From NCBI GenBank assembly GCA_027382625.1, contig JAJKFJ010022621.1, forward strand, positions 1-64,000: DNA of 64,000 nucleotides, in the 5' to 3' direction. Positions within the stretch are counted from its first letter, which is position 1. Each line of letters begins with the position of its first letter. The notes below the pieces were generated by a model that saw only the letters and a list, made by a program, of their open reading frames with translations, had not been told where the DNA came from and made no database searches. This document shows, one piece after another, positions 38,375 through 51,251 of the stretch. A program made the position numbers and the translations under genes. The DNA comes from Tetmemena sp. SeJ-2015 (taxonomy: Eukaryota; Ciliophora; Spirotrichea; Sporadotrichida; Oxytrichidae).

Positions 38375-39466
38375 AAATATCAAATTGGAAACATTCCACT
38401 TGCTTCGCTCAAAGATTTATATCAAGTCCTCAAGATCTAAATGAAGCTCCTAACTACTATATTCTAATGTAAAACTTTTCTCTAGATTTTTTTCGAAAAG
38501 TTCATTTGTATATTTAAGAATTTAAGCCACTGTTTTATCACTATAATAATAATCATTAGTTTCAATTTTTAGGCATTTCAGAGTTGATATCGATAGATCC
38601 TTTTTAACTTTATTTAAAAATTCTATTACATCATCCTCCACCCCATAGATCTTTAAGAATTCTAAATTTTTAAAGCACTTTTTTTAAAAAAAATTTTAAA
38701 AAAAAGGGTTTATTTATTGGGTTTTTTTAAAAAAACCCCTTTTAAAAAATTTTCTGGGATTTTTTTACAACTTTAAAAATCTTTATTTTTTTACTTTTTG
38801 AAATTAAAAATTCTAATATGCTTAAGTATGCCTCTCTAATTTTATTTATTCTGAGCCAATATATGGAAGAGAACCTTCTCTAAAAAAACAACCTCTGTAG
38901 TCTATGTATTTAAAGTATCTAGCTAGCATTACTACTTGATTTATTGTAATTTTTCCATATTTCACAATGCAATTATCCAAAATTACATTTTTATTATATG
39001 TTATTTTATCAAGGCCAATGATAGGGATAAATAATTTATCTTCAGCTATAAGTTATGGTGTTTCTAACACAAGGCTGAGAACAACTTTCCTTTCTATATT
39101 AAACATAAAATCAACAAAGAAATTAATTTTGGGTAAGTCATCATCCTTAAACTTGAATTAGATTTCATTAAAAAGTTGAATTTTGAGTAATTTCTTCATA
39201 TTTATTGTTGTTTTTATGTTGGTAGCTTCAATTTGATCTTGACTGAGAGGCTACTCATTATTTGTATTTGATAATTAGGTCTTCAGCTACTCTAATTTAT
39301 AGATTCTGTCAACTTAATCTGAATTTAAAGCCAGAGTTTGCTCCTGAATAAAACCAGAATTAATAACTTCATTCTTTTCTCATGTATTCAATAAGCAAAT
39401 TTTATTTGCAAGCTACTCAAAATTGAGGAAGCAGTAGATTCTTAGTCTCAGAAACTTACTTAACAT
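38375..39466 (-). pseudogene. Leucine-rich family copy N, TGA at codon 29
   Basis: ATG 39,466 gives MLSKFLRLRIYCFLNFEQLA then NKICLLNT, TGA (39,380-39,382), EKNEVINSGFIQEQTLAL. The frame is then open for about 170 codons through ITINQVVMLARYFKYIDYRG. At 38,680-38,815 a homopolymer block replaces roughly 300 expected bases. The frame resumes as NLEFLKIYGVEDDVIEFLNK and LHLDLEDLIQIFERSKWNV, then is lost in the next block. The C-terminal Gly-Gly-Ser motif of its relatives is missing. The codon-29 TGA is shared with the next two copies. Confidence 0.6.
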
Positions 39467-41124
39467 TTTATTTTTTTATTTATATTCTTAATAAAAATTT
39501 TCAATAAATATTAAATATAACTGCCAAATTTAGTTTTAAATATTCGTCAAATTTATCTAATTGTTTTTGGCTATAAAATTTAATTACTTATTTAAATGTT
39601 TGGTATTATAAGCGTAGTATCATTTTCAATTTTTTGCTTCTTAAAAAATATTAAAATTAAGATTTTTCTTACTTCTCATATAAATGTTACTACAAATTTC
39701 TCTTTTTAATTTTGTAATAATTTATAATTTTTTTTAAATATATATGCTTTTTATTAGAAAATGAAGATTTATTTGTTAATTTAAAAATATTGAATAATTA
39801 ATTTAGCTAAATAAAATTGAAAAAGATTTTAATAATTTATTTATGATTATCATGACTGAGATACGATTTGTTTATCTCAATCTAAAATAGTATTCATTAT
39901 ATATTTAAATCAATTCAGCTATCGTAGAGCTAAAAAAGTCACACTCTTATTAAAATTAATTATATAAAAATAAGCATTAATTCAGATTTAATGCAGCATG
40001 AATTTTTAGTGCTACTTGATTTGAATTATGATGATTTTATAATTTATTATATGCTCTTATTTTTAATTACTAAAATTATAAATTCTCACTCAATTTTTTG
40101 TTGTTGAATGCAACCATTTATCCTTTACTTCATGAAAGATATTTAATCTGTTTGATAATAAGGAAAGCTTCTTATCATTTTGAGTTTAAATTTCGGAGCC
40201 TTCTTATAGTATGAGAGAATCGTAATGTAATTTGAATGCTTGCTATTTTAATTTAAATTTTGTAAGCTAATAATCTTGTTTATTTTTGAAGAGTAATTTA
40301 GTATCCTGTTCTTGCATCTTCATTGTGTTTTAGAGCGATTTGAAGTATAGAGAGAGCTTTAAACTTGAGTAAGTAAGATTTTGCTTTATTACTTAAAATA
40401 TAGCTCCTTAGTTTAATTATATTATTTCTATTAAAAGTATGGTTGAAAAAACTCTATACCTGATTTCCATGTTAATAACTACCTAAAATTTCTCCTAAGA
40501 TTAAGTTGCTACTTTTACTTTTTTTTTCCTTCATTAAATGTTTTTATAATCCAAAGTTATATGTTTAAAAACAATTTCCATCATTGGAATATAATAAAAG
40601 GCATTAAAATATAAATTATTTTTAAAAAATGAGTTTTAAAATTTGGACTGTTTAAAATAAGCCTTTATTCTTAGCATATACTAAAGAGACTCAACCTATA
40701 TATTTCTCAATTTAATGATGGCAGATATTTAAGATGCCACAAAAATTTTAGAATGAGAGGTGGTGGTAGTGTTGTAAGAAAATATTCTTCTAGAGCTCTA
40801 CTCTATCATCTATTCATAATTTATCCAAAATCTTATATTAAAAAGTTAAAATAATAGCAAACACAAGAAATATAACTATAATTTTTTTAATTCAATGAAA
40901 ACCTATTCGTTTATCACAGATAAGAGGGCTAGAATAATCTTATTAATATTTCATATTTAAAACGATTTATACTATGATTCTTTAAATTTGTCCTACTCAA
41001 CTCTTCATCAAATAATTTTGCCAATTAGAGTTGTAATGTATTAAGAATTATATTTGAATTTATTATATCTACATTATTATAAATTTAAAATTTAAATTGA
41101 ATTAATTACATTGTCAAGGAAGGC
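39467..41124. other. Intergenic, no supported gene
   Basis: AT-rich spacer of 1.66 kb between family copies. A short purine-rich stretch around 40,750 (GAGAGGTGGTGGTAGTGTTG) stands out, but no gene or RNA can be assigned. Confidence 0.35.
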
Positions 41125-42608
41125 TCAATTACTTTTCTTTTTCTTTCGAAATTTAACTTTTATTTTATGATGCTACATCGGCTCTTTTGAGTAATGTTCA
41201 AGCATTATACTGCCTCCATATGGTCGCATCTTACAAATTGAGATTTTAAATTTTCCAATTTGACCCATATCTCTATAGGTATTAGGCTAAAAACTAGTAG
41301 TATAATAATAGTAAGTGTGTTTGCCCCTCATATTATTGTCTGGATAAATTAATTTTTATAAATCATCGGGCAGTGAAAACTTTCTAGCAACAATTCTTAG
41401 TTAAATATATGAAATCTTGCATTGACTGTCTTCAAACGCTTTCACTAAGTCCTCTATCGTTACATGAAAATTTATGTTACAATATTCTAAAATAAAAGTA
41501 TTCTATTATTTCAACAACTCTGAAGTAAAAAGGTCATTTGTATATTGACTAAGAAGGTGACTCTAGAGTAGAAATCATTAAATTTATTCTAATTGTCAAT
41601 TTCAACACATAATCTATTCAGTGTAGGTATTTTAAGATCTTTCTTCACTTTTTATAAAAATTCTATTACATACTCGTCAACTCCCTTAATCTTGAGGAAT
41701 GATAAGTTTTGAAAACAATGATTAAACATTCTTAATTTAAAAGGAACAAGGGTCTTCCCATCTTAATATGGTAAATAAATGCAAAGCTAATTTAATTTCA
41801 TAAACAGCTTCTAAAAATGCTCAAATTTTTCTTCTTCTATACCCGGATACTTCGAAAAATTGGAAGATAATTTCTCTAGCTTTATATTTTATAATATTAG
41901 ATAAGAACGGGATTCTAGAAATCTTTTGAATCTAGATTATTTTTCTTCTAACGATATATCTTGAAATATAGGTTATGAGCGGAAATTTAGTAACCTTTAG
42001 ATTTCTACTTATTTTGCTTCCTCATAAAGTTCGCAGTTTGAGTAATCTAAGCCCTTAAAGTAGTTGGCCAGCTTGACTATTTAAAATATTTTAAGTTCTC
42101 CACTTTTCACAATGCAATTATCTAGAACTACATTTTAATTTTAAATCAATATGTCAAAGATGGTCTTATTATATCATCCAAAGCCTCTAATATCAATTTT
42201 GGATGCATCCTTATATTTGATATTAAATACAACTTTTCTTTTAACATTTTATAACATGTCAATAAATAAATCTAACTCTAGGGCTTAATAGTGAATATCA
42301 ACCTTGAATTTGACTTAGTTAAAAAGCTGAAATTTTAGTAATTTTTAGATATCTTTTGCATATTCCATAGTGTAATCTAATCTTTATTCGAATCGTTAAT
42401 ATACTTAATCTTTATATCGAGGTCTATTTTGTACTTATCTATAAATCTTTTCTAATTATTCAGAATCCAAAAGTAGAGTTTGCTCTTATATAATACCAGA
42501 GTTAATGACATCATTCATTTCTCACTTACCCAAATAGCAAATTAATTTACTCAGATCATCTAAATCTAGAAAGCAATAGATTTACAATCTCAGATACTTG
42601 TTCAACAT
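41125..42608 (-). pseudogene. Leucine-rich family copy O, TGA at codon 29
   Basis: ATG 42,608 gives MLNKYLRLQIYCFLDLDDLS then KLICYLGK, TGA (42,522-42,524), EMNDVINSGIIQEQTLL. Nearly the whole length is readable: VVLDNCIVKSGELKIFQIV, NLSFLKIKGVDEYVIEFL, then after a one-base shift LVKAFEDSQCKISYIQL. A basic C terminus follows (ICKMRPYGGSIMLEHYSKEP) to TGA 41,125. A second TGA lies at 42,174-42,176. It is the fullest representative of subgroup N-Q and shows the conserved C-terminal Pro-x-Gly-Gly-Ser-Ile-Met-Leu-Glu motif, absent from the subgroup-H copies. Confidence 0.65.
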
Positions 42609-44006
42609 TTATTTAATTATAATTTTATTATTATTGGGCATAAATAGTAAACAAATTTCAAAGATTATTGATGGGAAAAAGGTAATTATTTTTTAAATAA
42701 ATTTTTTATGAGAACACGTTTCCCTGTTTTAAATATCAGCTGACTTATATATTCAATTTTACTTTTCATTTATAAATTTAAATTTCGTAAATAATTTTTA
42801 TTAAAATTTCCTAAATCAAGAAACTTCTTTTTAATAAATATATGTGTGTAATAAATTTTCCTGTATATTTTATAGTTAAGATATATAAAATCTTCATAAT
42901 AAACCTGACGTTGAGGAAAACTCATTTGAGATTTCTGATATAACTTGACTTAAATATATTTATCTACTTATACAAATTATATATCCTCTCTGTAAATAAA
43001 GCAGCAGTTTTTGCTTTATAAAATCACTCAGCCCCTCAACAGCTTGGCAGAAATTTGCAGAGTGAAAATAATTGAGATTTCTTCTCTATCTTCTATTCTC
43101 TACACATTAAGGAGAGTCGTCATGCCTAAGATGGATTTTGCATTTTGTAGATGGGTTACGTTAATAGTCTCCCATTAACACCAAACATTTTAAGAGACCA
43201 TCATAAGCCTTATCTCATTTTTATTGCAAAATGTAACTATAAGACTACTAAAAAAGATCACCTATAAAGTTACCTACTCCTAGATAAGGTAGTATGATGT
43301 GATAAGCAGCTGATCAAGCTACAATAATCAAGCTGATTTTAAAATGCATCTATTAATGTTTTTGATTTTCACTTCTTAATTTGAATTATTTAAAGCTGTC
43401 CTATCAAATTATATATCCTATAAATTGAAAGATACTATATTTTTAAGCACGATCATAAAAATCTTTACTTGCATTAGAGTCTTTTTTCTAAAATACAATA
43501 TGAAATTTTTAATATAATCAGAAAAAATAAAAAATGATATAATTACAGAATAAAAATAATGCAACTTAAAATCCTGTTTCCTCAAATCAAATTTTCCAAG
43601 TTCAAATATTACAAAGCTATTTTAAATTGCGTTTCAATATAAGTTAAATGCTTTCCATGTCTGTTTGTCTATTAGTCGATATGCTTTTTAGATGAAGTTG
43701 ATTTTCTAAGTAAAATAATTTCAGCGTAAATGTTTATTTTATTACAAGGTAGTTGTGCCTATTATGGCTGCTCACTTTGATTTCCAATTCAAAAGGCCAG
43801 AATTCTATGATAACTTTACAAGTTACATTCATATTAAAAATTTATGGATTAAAATTGCATTTCATATTTAAAAATTATAGAAAACTAAAAATATAAGAAA
43901 TCAAAGCTCCTATAAAAATTTTTAATTTAAGAGAAATTATACTAAATGAATAAAAACCCATTGCATTTGAGTCAATATTAATCTTCAGAATTAAGAGGTT
44001 CTTCTT
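42609..44006. other. Intergenic, no gene recognised
   Basis: A 1.4-kb spacer. The stretch 43,000-43,340 is GC-richer than its surroundings, but neither strand gives a frame or motif I can name under the ciliate code. Confidence 0.35.
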
Positions 44007-45332
44007 TCAAATTGCCTTATGATATTCCACTTCTATTATTTATCGTTGTAATGGAAACTTAGAGTAGTTTTCAAGTTATATCTTTCCTCCAAATAATAGA
44101 ACATCAAATTTTAAGATTTTAAATTTTCCAATCTATCCTACATCCTTAAAAGTTTGCTCATCATAATTCGTTCTTTGATATCCTCTTCTATAATTCTAGA
44201 ATGGAGCTATTAATTTTACTAAGAAATCAGGAATTATTAGTTTCTTTACCTTTATCCTAAAAATAATATTCCCAACGCTGCATTAAGTGGCCTCAAATAT
44301 AGAAACCAAGTCAATAAGATCAATTTTAATTCCATCACTACGATATTCTAAAGTGAATCTATTTTATTGATTCTGCAACTCTTTTGCAAACAGGTCATTA
44401 GTATATTGAAGTAAGCGAATAACTGTCGAGTCACAATGATATAAAATACCTTAACTATCAGTTTCTATACTCAATTCCTTCAGTGTTGGAATAGATAGAT
44501 TCTTTTTCACTTTATTCAGAAATATTATTACATCTTCATTCATCCCTGAAACTTTAAAGTATGATAAGTTTTTAAAGCATTTTTAGAATATCCTATATTT
44601 TAAGGGTATTAGTTTCTTTGCTAATTTTTTGGGAATGTTGATAGATAACTCTTTAACGTGAAAACATAAATTCTTAAAATACTAAATCGTAGCTTCATCA
44701 TATGGATATTACTCAATATTTGAAGTGAATCTCTATAATTTAATATTTTCTAAGCTCTAAGATTACATTAATTATTCGTTTAACAACCTACAGTTTGAAA
44801 AATCTAATCCATTAAATTAGCAAGCTAACAGATATAATTAATTTAGAGTGATGTTTCCTCTATCTATGATACAATTGTCAAAGATCAAATTTGGATTTTC
44901 ATTTAATTTAGCAATGCCATTTTAAGAGCTAAATATTTTGTCCTGGGAGATAAATTATGTATTCCCAAGGTTTACAATCAATACGACTTTTCTTGTTACA
45001 TTTTATAAAATGTCAATATAAAAATGCAATTTCGATGGATCATAATTCAACAAATCGAGAATGATTTTGTTAAAAAGCCTAAATTTTAGAATTCTTTTAA
45101 TATCTATTGCAATATTGATGTTGGAGGTTTATTTTTAATCTTGATAGAAAGTTTTCACTAAATTATAAATCCTATCAGCTTGATAATCACATAAAAGAAG
45201 AGTTTGTTCTTGAATAATTGAAGAGTTAATAACTTCATTCATTTCTCAGTTGTTCAATAAGCAGATTGATTAAGTAAGCTCTTCAAATTCGAGGAAGCTG
45301 TAAATTTAGAGTCTTATATACTTGCTCAACAT
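44007..45332 (-). pseudogene. Leucine-rich family copy P, TGA at codon 29
   Basis: ATG 45,332 gives MLSKYIRLQIYSFLEFEELT then QSICLLNN, TGA (45,246-45,248), EMNEVINSSIIQEQTLLL. The body follows copy O. The C terminus QIGKFKILKFDVLLFGGKIQ then LENYSKFPLQ closes at TGA 44,007, so the terminal Gly-Gly region is kept, although Ser and Met are replaced. I did not verify every intermediate codon, so further breaks are possible. Confidence 0.6.
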
Positions 45333-46485
45333 TTTATTTATTATATATTTAACTATAAATTTAGTAAATATATAATGCTACAATTCAACCTAAATATTCA
45401 GTTTAATGAATAGTAAAATAGTCGAACTTTATCAATTAAACTATTTATAAATATTTGTAAGCTGTGCAAGCTTTTTTCCTTTATTTTTAAAAGAAAATAA
45501 TTTAAGAGAGTAGATTTTATCTCTTTTTACGTATTCACATTATCAAATAAAATTTAATTTTTATAATCATTTTTAGTTATAAAATATCAAGTTAACATTT
45601 CTTTAAAACGATAAAATTAAGTAGTTATTTTTATTTTAATATATATCCTAACAAATAAGAAAGCTATATATATTTTTTAAGTTGCTTTATCTTAACTTCT
45701 TATTTGAATTTATTTTTTATACATGCTTAATTATTTTTAAATCTAACCTTTTTAAGTTTAAATTATTTTTTAAAAAATAATAAATTGCCTTATATAATTT
45801 ATAAATATACAATCGATAGTTATTAAATCTTTTATATTTCACAGATAAATTATTATTTTTCTTCAATCTTGTGTTATAAATTAAATTTATTTAATTTGCA
45901 GAATATGAAGGAGTTTATTATAAGACAAATTTGACTGAAATCTACTTATATTTATTCTTATTTAGCAATGAAATGATTAAAACTCTAAATTATTTTAACT
46001 TACATTAATCTTCATTCTTTGCTAGAGAATTAAAGGAATGGAGATTGTTCCAATAATTCATAGTATCTCTAAATTTAAATTTTAATATTTATCTTCATAA
46101 TTTTATATAATCTCTAGCAAATAATTTTGATGAATATTTAGTTTTTATTTTATTATAAAAAAAGATGAGATTTGCTTTTGTATTCTCAGTATACACCTCT
46201 AATTATATTTAAAAGAGCCAATTAATTTTCAAAATTCATAGATTCTTAAAAAATATCCTGAGATATAAGGTCAGTAAAATTATAGCACATTTAAAATCAA
46301 AATAGAAAATTAAAGAAGTGGATTACTTTAAAATTGATAAATAATTTATTAACTTATTTTATTAGAATAAATTTTTTAATAATTTTACCAATTTATCTCT
46401 CATTTGATATCAAATAATTTTTCAAATTATAGATGGATTTGAAGTTATTCTCCAAAAGTCAGTAAATAAACTAACCTACCCAGTA
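45333..46485. other. Intergenic, no supported gene
   Basis: AT-rich spacer. It ends at an isolated element terminus near 46,490. Confidence 0.35.
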
Positions 46486-46513
46486 GTTTAAAATCGAGGT
46501 TGAACGGATAATA
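46486..46513. mobile_element. Solo terminal inverted repeat
   Basis: AAAATCGAGGTTGAACGGAT followed by AATAAT matches the ends of the 332-bp element at 54,655-54,986 with about two mismatches. The inner side also shares a CAGTAGT motif with that element. No partner end is visible within about 1 kb, so this is a truncated or very diverged copy. Confidence 0.6.
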
Positions 46514-46741
46514 ATAGATATGATTGGAGCTGATTAAAGTAAAAACATTTTATTGGTGCGAATAGGCGAAGTAAACTTTGCACTTAAGAATTCCTAAAGC
46601 TATTTATCGCGATGAGTTGATCATCAATTGGTCTTTACTTAACCTAGGTAATGCTGTTTGCAGACAAGAATAATGAGCAGAATATGCATGGGAAACATAA
46701 TAAACTGGAGTATGTAACAACTGCTAGCAAGTAAAACATCT

Positions 46742-47016
46742 GAGGGCTTTGTAAAGGGTTTAGATCCTCCAATACACAAAAAAAAAACCTTGAAAAGGAT
46801 GTGGGGCAAAAGAAAACGCAATATGAAAAAGGAATGAAAATGGCTAAACGAAGGGAGGATGTAATATCAGAAAATACTAAAGCAAAGCTTGAAGGCTATA
46901 ATTATAAATCCCTAATATATAGGAATATCATTGAGACTTGTCGTTACATATTAAATCTTCTTCAAACCCAAATTTGGCAATTATTAATTTATTGGATGAT
47001 ATTTAAAAATATTTAA
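46742..47016 (+). CDS. Small basic ORF, unrecognised
   Basis: After a TGA at about 46,740 the plus strand is open, giving GLCKGFRSSNTQKKNLEKDV then GQKKTQYEKGMKMAKRREDV, and continuing to at least 47,016. The first 60 residues are strongly basic (Lys/Arg/Gln) and helical; the end becomes Ile/Leu-rich and drifts into AT-rich DNA without a nearby TGA. Its GC content is above the flanks, and it starts just inside the solo terminal repeat, so it may be element cargo or a captured gene piece. No ATG at the true start can be chosen. It could also be noise. Confidence 0.3.
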
Positions 47017-47081
47017 ATTCTCTATTTTTAATAAATTTCTACTATATTATATTTGAATTATTATAAATTAAGCAAAAAATA

Positions 47082-48488
47082 TCATATTTTCAAGGAATCT
47101 TCCAATGACTATTTCTGTATTTCGCGAAATTTGACTTTTATTTTCTGGTGTTGCTTTGGTTCTTTTGAGTAATTTTCAAGCATTATACTACCTCCAAATG
47201 GTCCTATCTTACAAATTGAGATTTTTCCCAATATGCCTCAAATCTCTAAAAATTTTATGTATTTAAATAGTTCTATGATAATGAGTATTTCAGGTCCTCC
47301 TTTTTTTAAAATCTGAATAAATTATTTTTTCTAAATCTTCAGGCATTAAAAGTATTTAAACAAATATTTTATTTAAATATATGCAAGCTTGCATTAACTA
47401 TCTTCAAAAGCTTTAACCAAGTCCACTAGACTTACTTTAAGCACTTAGTTACGATATTCTAATTTGAAACAATGAAAATTATTTTAATTTTCCTATATGA
47501 ATAGATCATTTATGTATTGAATTAAGAAAAGGAACCTTTATTTGAAATCATTAAATTTAGGCAAATTGTCAACTTCAACAAATAATCTATTCAGTGGAGG
47601 TATAGCCAGATCCTTTTTCACAATTTTTAGAAATTCTAAAACATGCTCGTCTACCCCCTTGACCTTGAGAAAGGATAAATTTTTAAAACACTAATTAAAT
47701 ATTCTGTAATTAAAAGGAATCATGCTTTCTCCATTTTCTTATGGCAAATAAATGCAAAGTTCTTTTAAGTTCACAAACAATTCCCTAAAATACTCAAATT
47801 TTACTCCCTCAGTATTTTTATACTTCGAAAAATTGGAAGATAATCTCTCTAACTTAAAACATTAAAATCTTTGATTTGAGTGGATATCTGGATAATTTAT
47901 GAATCTAGATTATACTCCTTCTTAATGTTTGCAATATGAATAATCTAAACCCTTAAAGTAGCTTGCAAGATTTACTATTTATTCTATCTTAATTTCTCCA
48001 AGAACTATGCAATTATCTAAAACTATATTTTAGTTTTAAATAATTTTATCAAATTTGTTTACATTTTCAAAAAACCTAAGGCTTGATGCATCCTCATACT
48101 CTATACTAAATAAAACCTTTCTGTTTATACTTTATAAAAAGTCAATAAAAAATTCTAGCTAGAGATAATCATAGCTTTTATTTATTTAGTATGAAACTTT
48201 GTTAAAAAGTTGAAGTTTCAGTATCTTTTAGATGTCTATTGCATAATTTATTCTCTTGAGTCCTCCCTTACATATATATCTAGGTCAGTATGTATTATCT
48301 TTAAATCGAACTTGATTTTTATAGATCCTTTCGAAGAAGCGATATTATAAAACTAGAGTTTGCTATTATATTAGACCTGAGTTAATTACTTTATCCATTT
48401 CTCGCTAACTCAATTAGCAAATTCGTTAAGTCAGATGATTGAAATCCAGGAAGCAGTAGATGTACAATCTTACATATGTGCTCAACAT
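47082..48488 (-). pseudogene. Leucine-rich family copy Q
   Basis: ATG 48,488 gives MLSTYVRLYIYCFLDFNHLT then QRICQLSQREMDKVINSGLI. Unlike copies N-P it has CGA, not TGA, after the Leu-Ser-Gln motif (codon 29). The body keeps FNDFKQRFLFLIQYINDLFI and VDLVKAFEDSQCKLAYIQ. The C terminus ISICKIGPFGGSIMLENYSK closes at TGA 47,082. At least one frame change lies between the last two segments. This copy shows what the codon-29 position looks like as sense. Confidence 0.6.
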
Positions 48489-48534
48489 TATAATTATAAA
48501 ATTAATTATTATACTTTGATAGGTTTCAATATTC

Positions 48535-49320
48535 GATATGTTTATTGAATATATATTATAATAAATTCATTAAAATAAAAAAGAATTTATTGCAAACAAA
48601 ATATTTTGATAAAAGTTTAGTTTTTAATTAATTAATTAAATGAAGTATGATGTTGAATGTTTTGTTAGCTGACTTCTCATTCTAGACAGAAATAAATTTT
48701 GATTATTTGCCATTTGCGATATTTTTCATTTAAAGATTCTAAATCTATATTTCGCCCTAATCATCAAGCTTTAAAAAATCAAATCCAATAACTTAAAATT
48801 GATCCATAAATCTTAAAGAGTTAAGAATTATTTAATTAAAATTTAATAAATATAAAAATATAGAGACATTTAATAAAAAACTAACAGAGGTTTCATCTAT
48901 GAAAAAATGTGGCCATATTTATTCGATTAAAACAAAGATTAAAAAATTTACAAAAAGATAAGAAGACATTTTTTGATGTTTTAATTTCTTACATTTTATA
49001 AATAGATCGAAACGATAAAAGCTATTATGAAATTTTTCCTTCTCTAAATAGATCTCGATTAAAAGTAAAATATAAAACCATTAGCCTTCAATTACAATAA
49101 TTTCTTAAAGCAGGTATATTTTCTTAGGATTAAATGAACTCCATATTAATCTATTCTTCGTTTGTAAATTAATTTAATTTTTAATTATAATAAATCTAAT
49201 GTTTTTTATTTCTTTTACAAGTTCTTGCTCTTCTTTAAGGCACTTTGCATTTTAAACTTGATTTATTAGTTTTCGAGCATGATAAGGGAACTTTAAACTT
49301 TAAAAATTCATTACTATTGT
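48535..49320 (-). CDS. Long hydrophobic ORF, uncertain
   Basis: With Gln for TAA/TAG the minus strand is open about 260 codons from near 49,320 (MNFQSLKFPYHARKLINQVQ) to TGA 48,535. It is rich in Ile, Leu, Phe and Lys, with one hydrophobic stretch (SVSFLLNVSIFLYLLNFN). Only one stop codon exists in this code, so an open frame of this length is unusual but not rare by chance in AT-rich DNA. It overlaps the end of copy R and may be its shifted continuation. No family recognised. Confidence 0.25.
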
Positions 49321-50921
49321 AATTAGATTTGTGGTAAGTCGACCTCTGCCAATTACTTTAAGACTTTCTCGATATCAAATTTAACTTCTGAGTTTCTAAA
49401 CTCAAACTTAAAATTATCTCTCTTGTTGTCTTAGCTTGGAAGAGAAAGAAAATTATAAATAAATTTTAAGAAAAACTTCAGACTCTGATGCTAATCATAC
49501 AGCTTAATATTTTCTTAATACTGCCTACAATTATTGTTTTTAGAATATTTTTCTATAAGCACTCGCAATTCGCATAGATTTTAGAATACTTTGAGATTAA
49601 TTCATTTAAAACAATTCCTAAATTCTGAGAAAAGATCCTGAGATACTTAGGTAACTCAAATTATAGCACATTCAAAATCAAATTAGTAATAAAAATTGTA
49701 TATTAATTTTAAAAGATAGATAATAAATTTCTATCATTAAAAACTAAGGCTTAAAATAAATTTGCTGTTTAAATCTCTTGATATCATTTAAAATTATTAT
49801 TTTAAATTTAATCTTTTTTCAAATTAGAGTTTAAATAAAAATTCATTTTTTTTCCTTAAAATAAATGCAGTAAACTATATTAAAACATTAGTTGAAAATG
49901 CGATTGACTAATTGTAAATCATTCCAGCCAACATTTATGCTCAGATGAGTTAGATTCATTGATATTTTTTGAAGTAAAAGCTCGTCATTCTAATTAATTG
50001 GACCACATAAAACTGATTTTTCTTAAAAGTAATGTTTTACTTTCAACACTTGATCTGCTTCAACAACTTTATCATCACCAATTATTATGCAATTGTCTAA
50101 CTATAAAATTTTAAAAAGTCTTGCAATTCTGAATATTTCACTTATCTTTAGATATCTATGACACAATTCTATTTCGTTAAGAATTAAATTAATCAACTAA
50201 AAATATTTGTTCAGATATAGTAGATATTAAGTATTTGTAAAAAATATAATATATCTCTCAACCATGAGATAAATTTGGCAGTTAAATTATTTCGAAGAGA
50301 ACATAAGATTCCCATGTTAAATTCTAGTATTTTCATTTTTGAAGGCCCTAAATTATTTATTTAGAGCAGGAAGGGTTTTAAAACTATATTTAATGATAAA
50401 TAATCTCTTATAGTACGCAATTTAAAGCTAAAATAAATAATTTTATTCCCTTATTTTGATTTTATAATAAGAATGATATTTTAGTTTGAAATTACTTTGC
50501 TAAATTGCTTTGATTCCTCTATGAAATTGAATATTTAATCCTTGACTGTATGGGCACCTATCGTCACTCCGATAAGATTAAAGTTGCATCTAATTTTCCT
50601 CTTTGCTTAAAGCAAGACTTCAAGGAAGACTTCATAATCCTAGTCAAAAGCATTTTCAAATAAAAATCTTATTTGGTTGAACAACTGAAGTTTGACCATA
50701 GATTAAATATAGAGCTCATTTGACATTTTTGAATTTATTTTTCTATGTTTTATAATTTTTTTTTAGTCCTAAATTTCGATAGCAAATATTTGCTGCTATT
50801 AGATAATCGATGAGTCAAGCACAGCAGTTCTTTCTTTTTTTCCTAAGCATGAAATCGCCTTACAAAGATAGTCTAATTCCAAGAAACCATAGATTTATAA
50901 TCTAAGGTTAAGTCTTATCAT
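49308..50921 (-). pseudogene. Leucine-rich family copy R, frameshifted
   Basis: ATG 50,921 gives MIRLNLRLQIYGFLELDYLC then KAISCLGKKERTAVLDSSII. The frame is open for 236 codons to TGA 50,211-50,213, including FLEVLLQAKRKIRCNFNL. It resumes in another frame with FKILQLDNCIIIGDDKVV, then MNLTHLSINVGWNDLQLVN. A last segment DNFKFEFRNSEVKFDIEKVL runs to TGA 49,308. Codon 29 here is Lys. The N terminus lacks the Lys-Tyr pair found in most copies. It is more diverged than N-Q and perhaps an older member. Confidence 0.6.
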
Positions 50922-51251
50922 TTTATTAATATAAAATAATTTTAACCAATAAAAAATAGCTTAAATATAGATTATTAAAAATTTAATTAAAATAATTTAC
51001 TAAAAATTTAAAAAGGGTGGAAGAGCCTATCTCCCTAACCTTTTAAGATCAAAATAGTCATTAATGATAAAATTAATTAAAAAATTTCCTAAAATTTAGG
51101 AATTTAAAATTTTTAATTTTTGTCATGGTAAAATTTAGGATTTGTAAATTGTAGAGAATGTTTTTAAATTAATTTTAAAGATTTTTGATTCCTTGGAACT
51201 TTTGCAGATATAAGAATTATTTTACTCATTAATTAAGATCAAGCATGGGTA

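Noticed and set aside
42522..42536. Codon-29 TGA explained by an intron donor (GGTAAGTGAG)
   Set aside because: Copy O has a donor-like GTAAG here, but copies N and P lack any GT at the same place, so splicing cannot explain the shared TGA.
42980..43340. Possible RNA gene or captured gene in a GC-richer patch
   Set aside because: No cloverleaf, no conserved frame and no recognisable motif on either strand.
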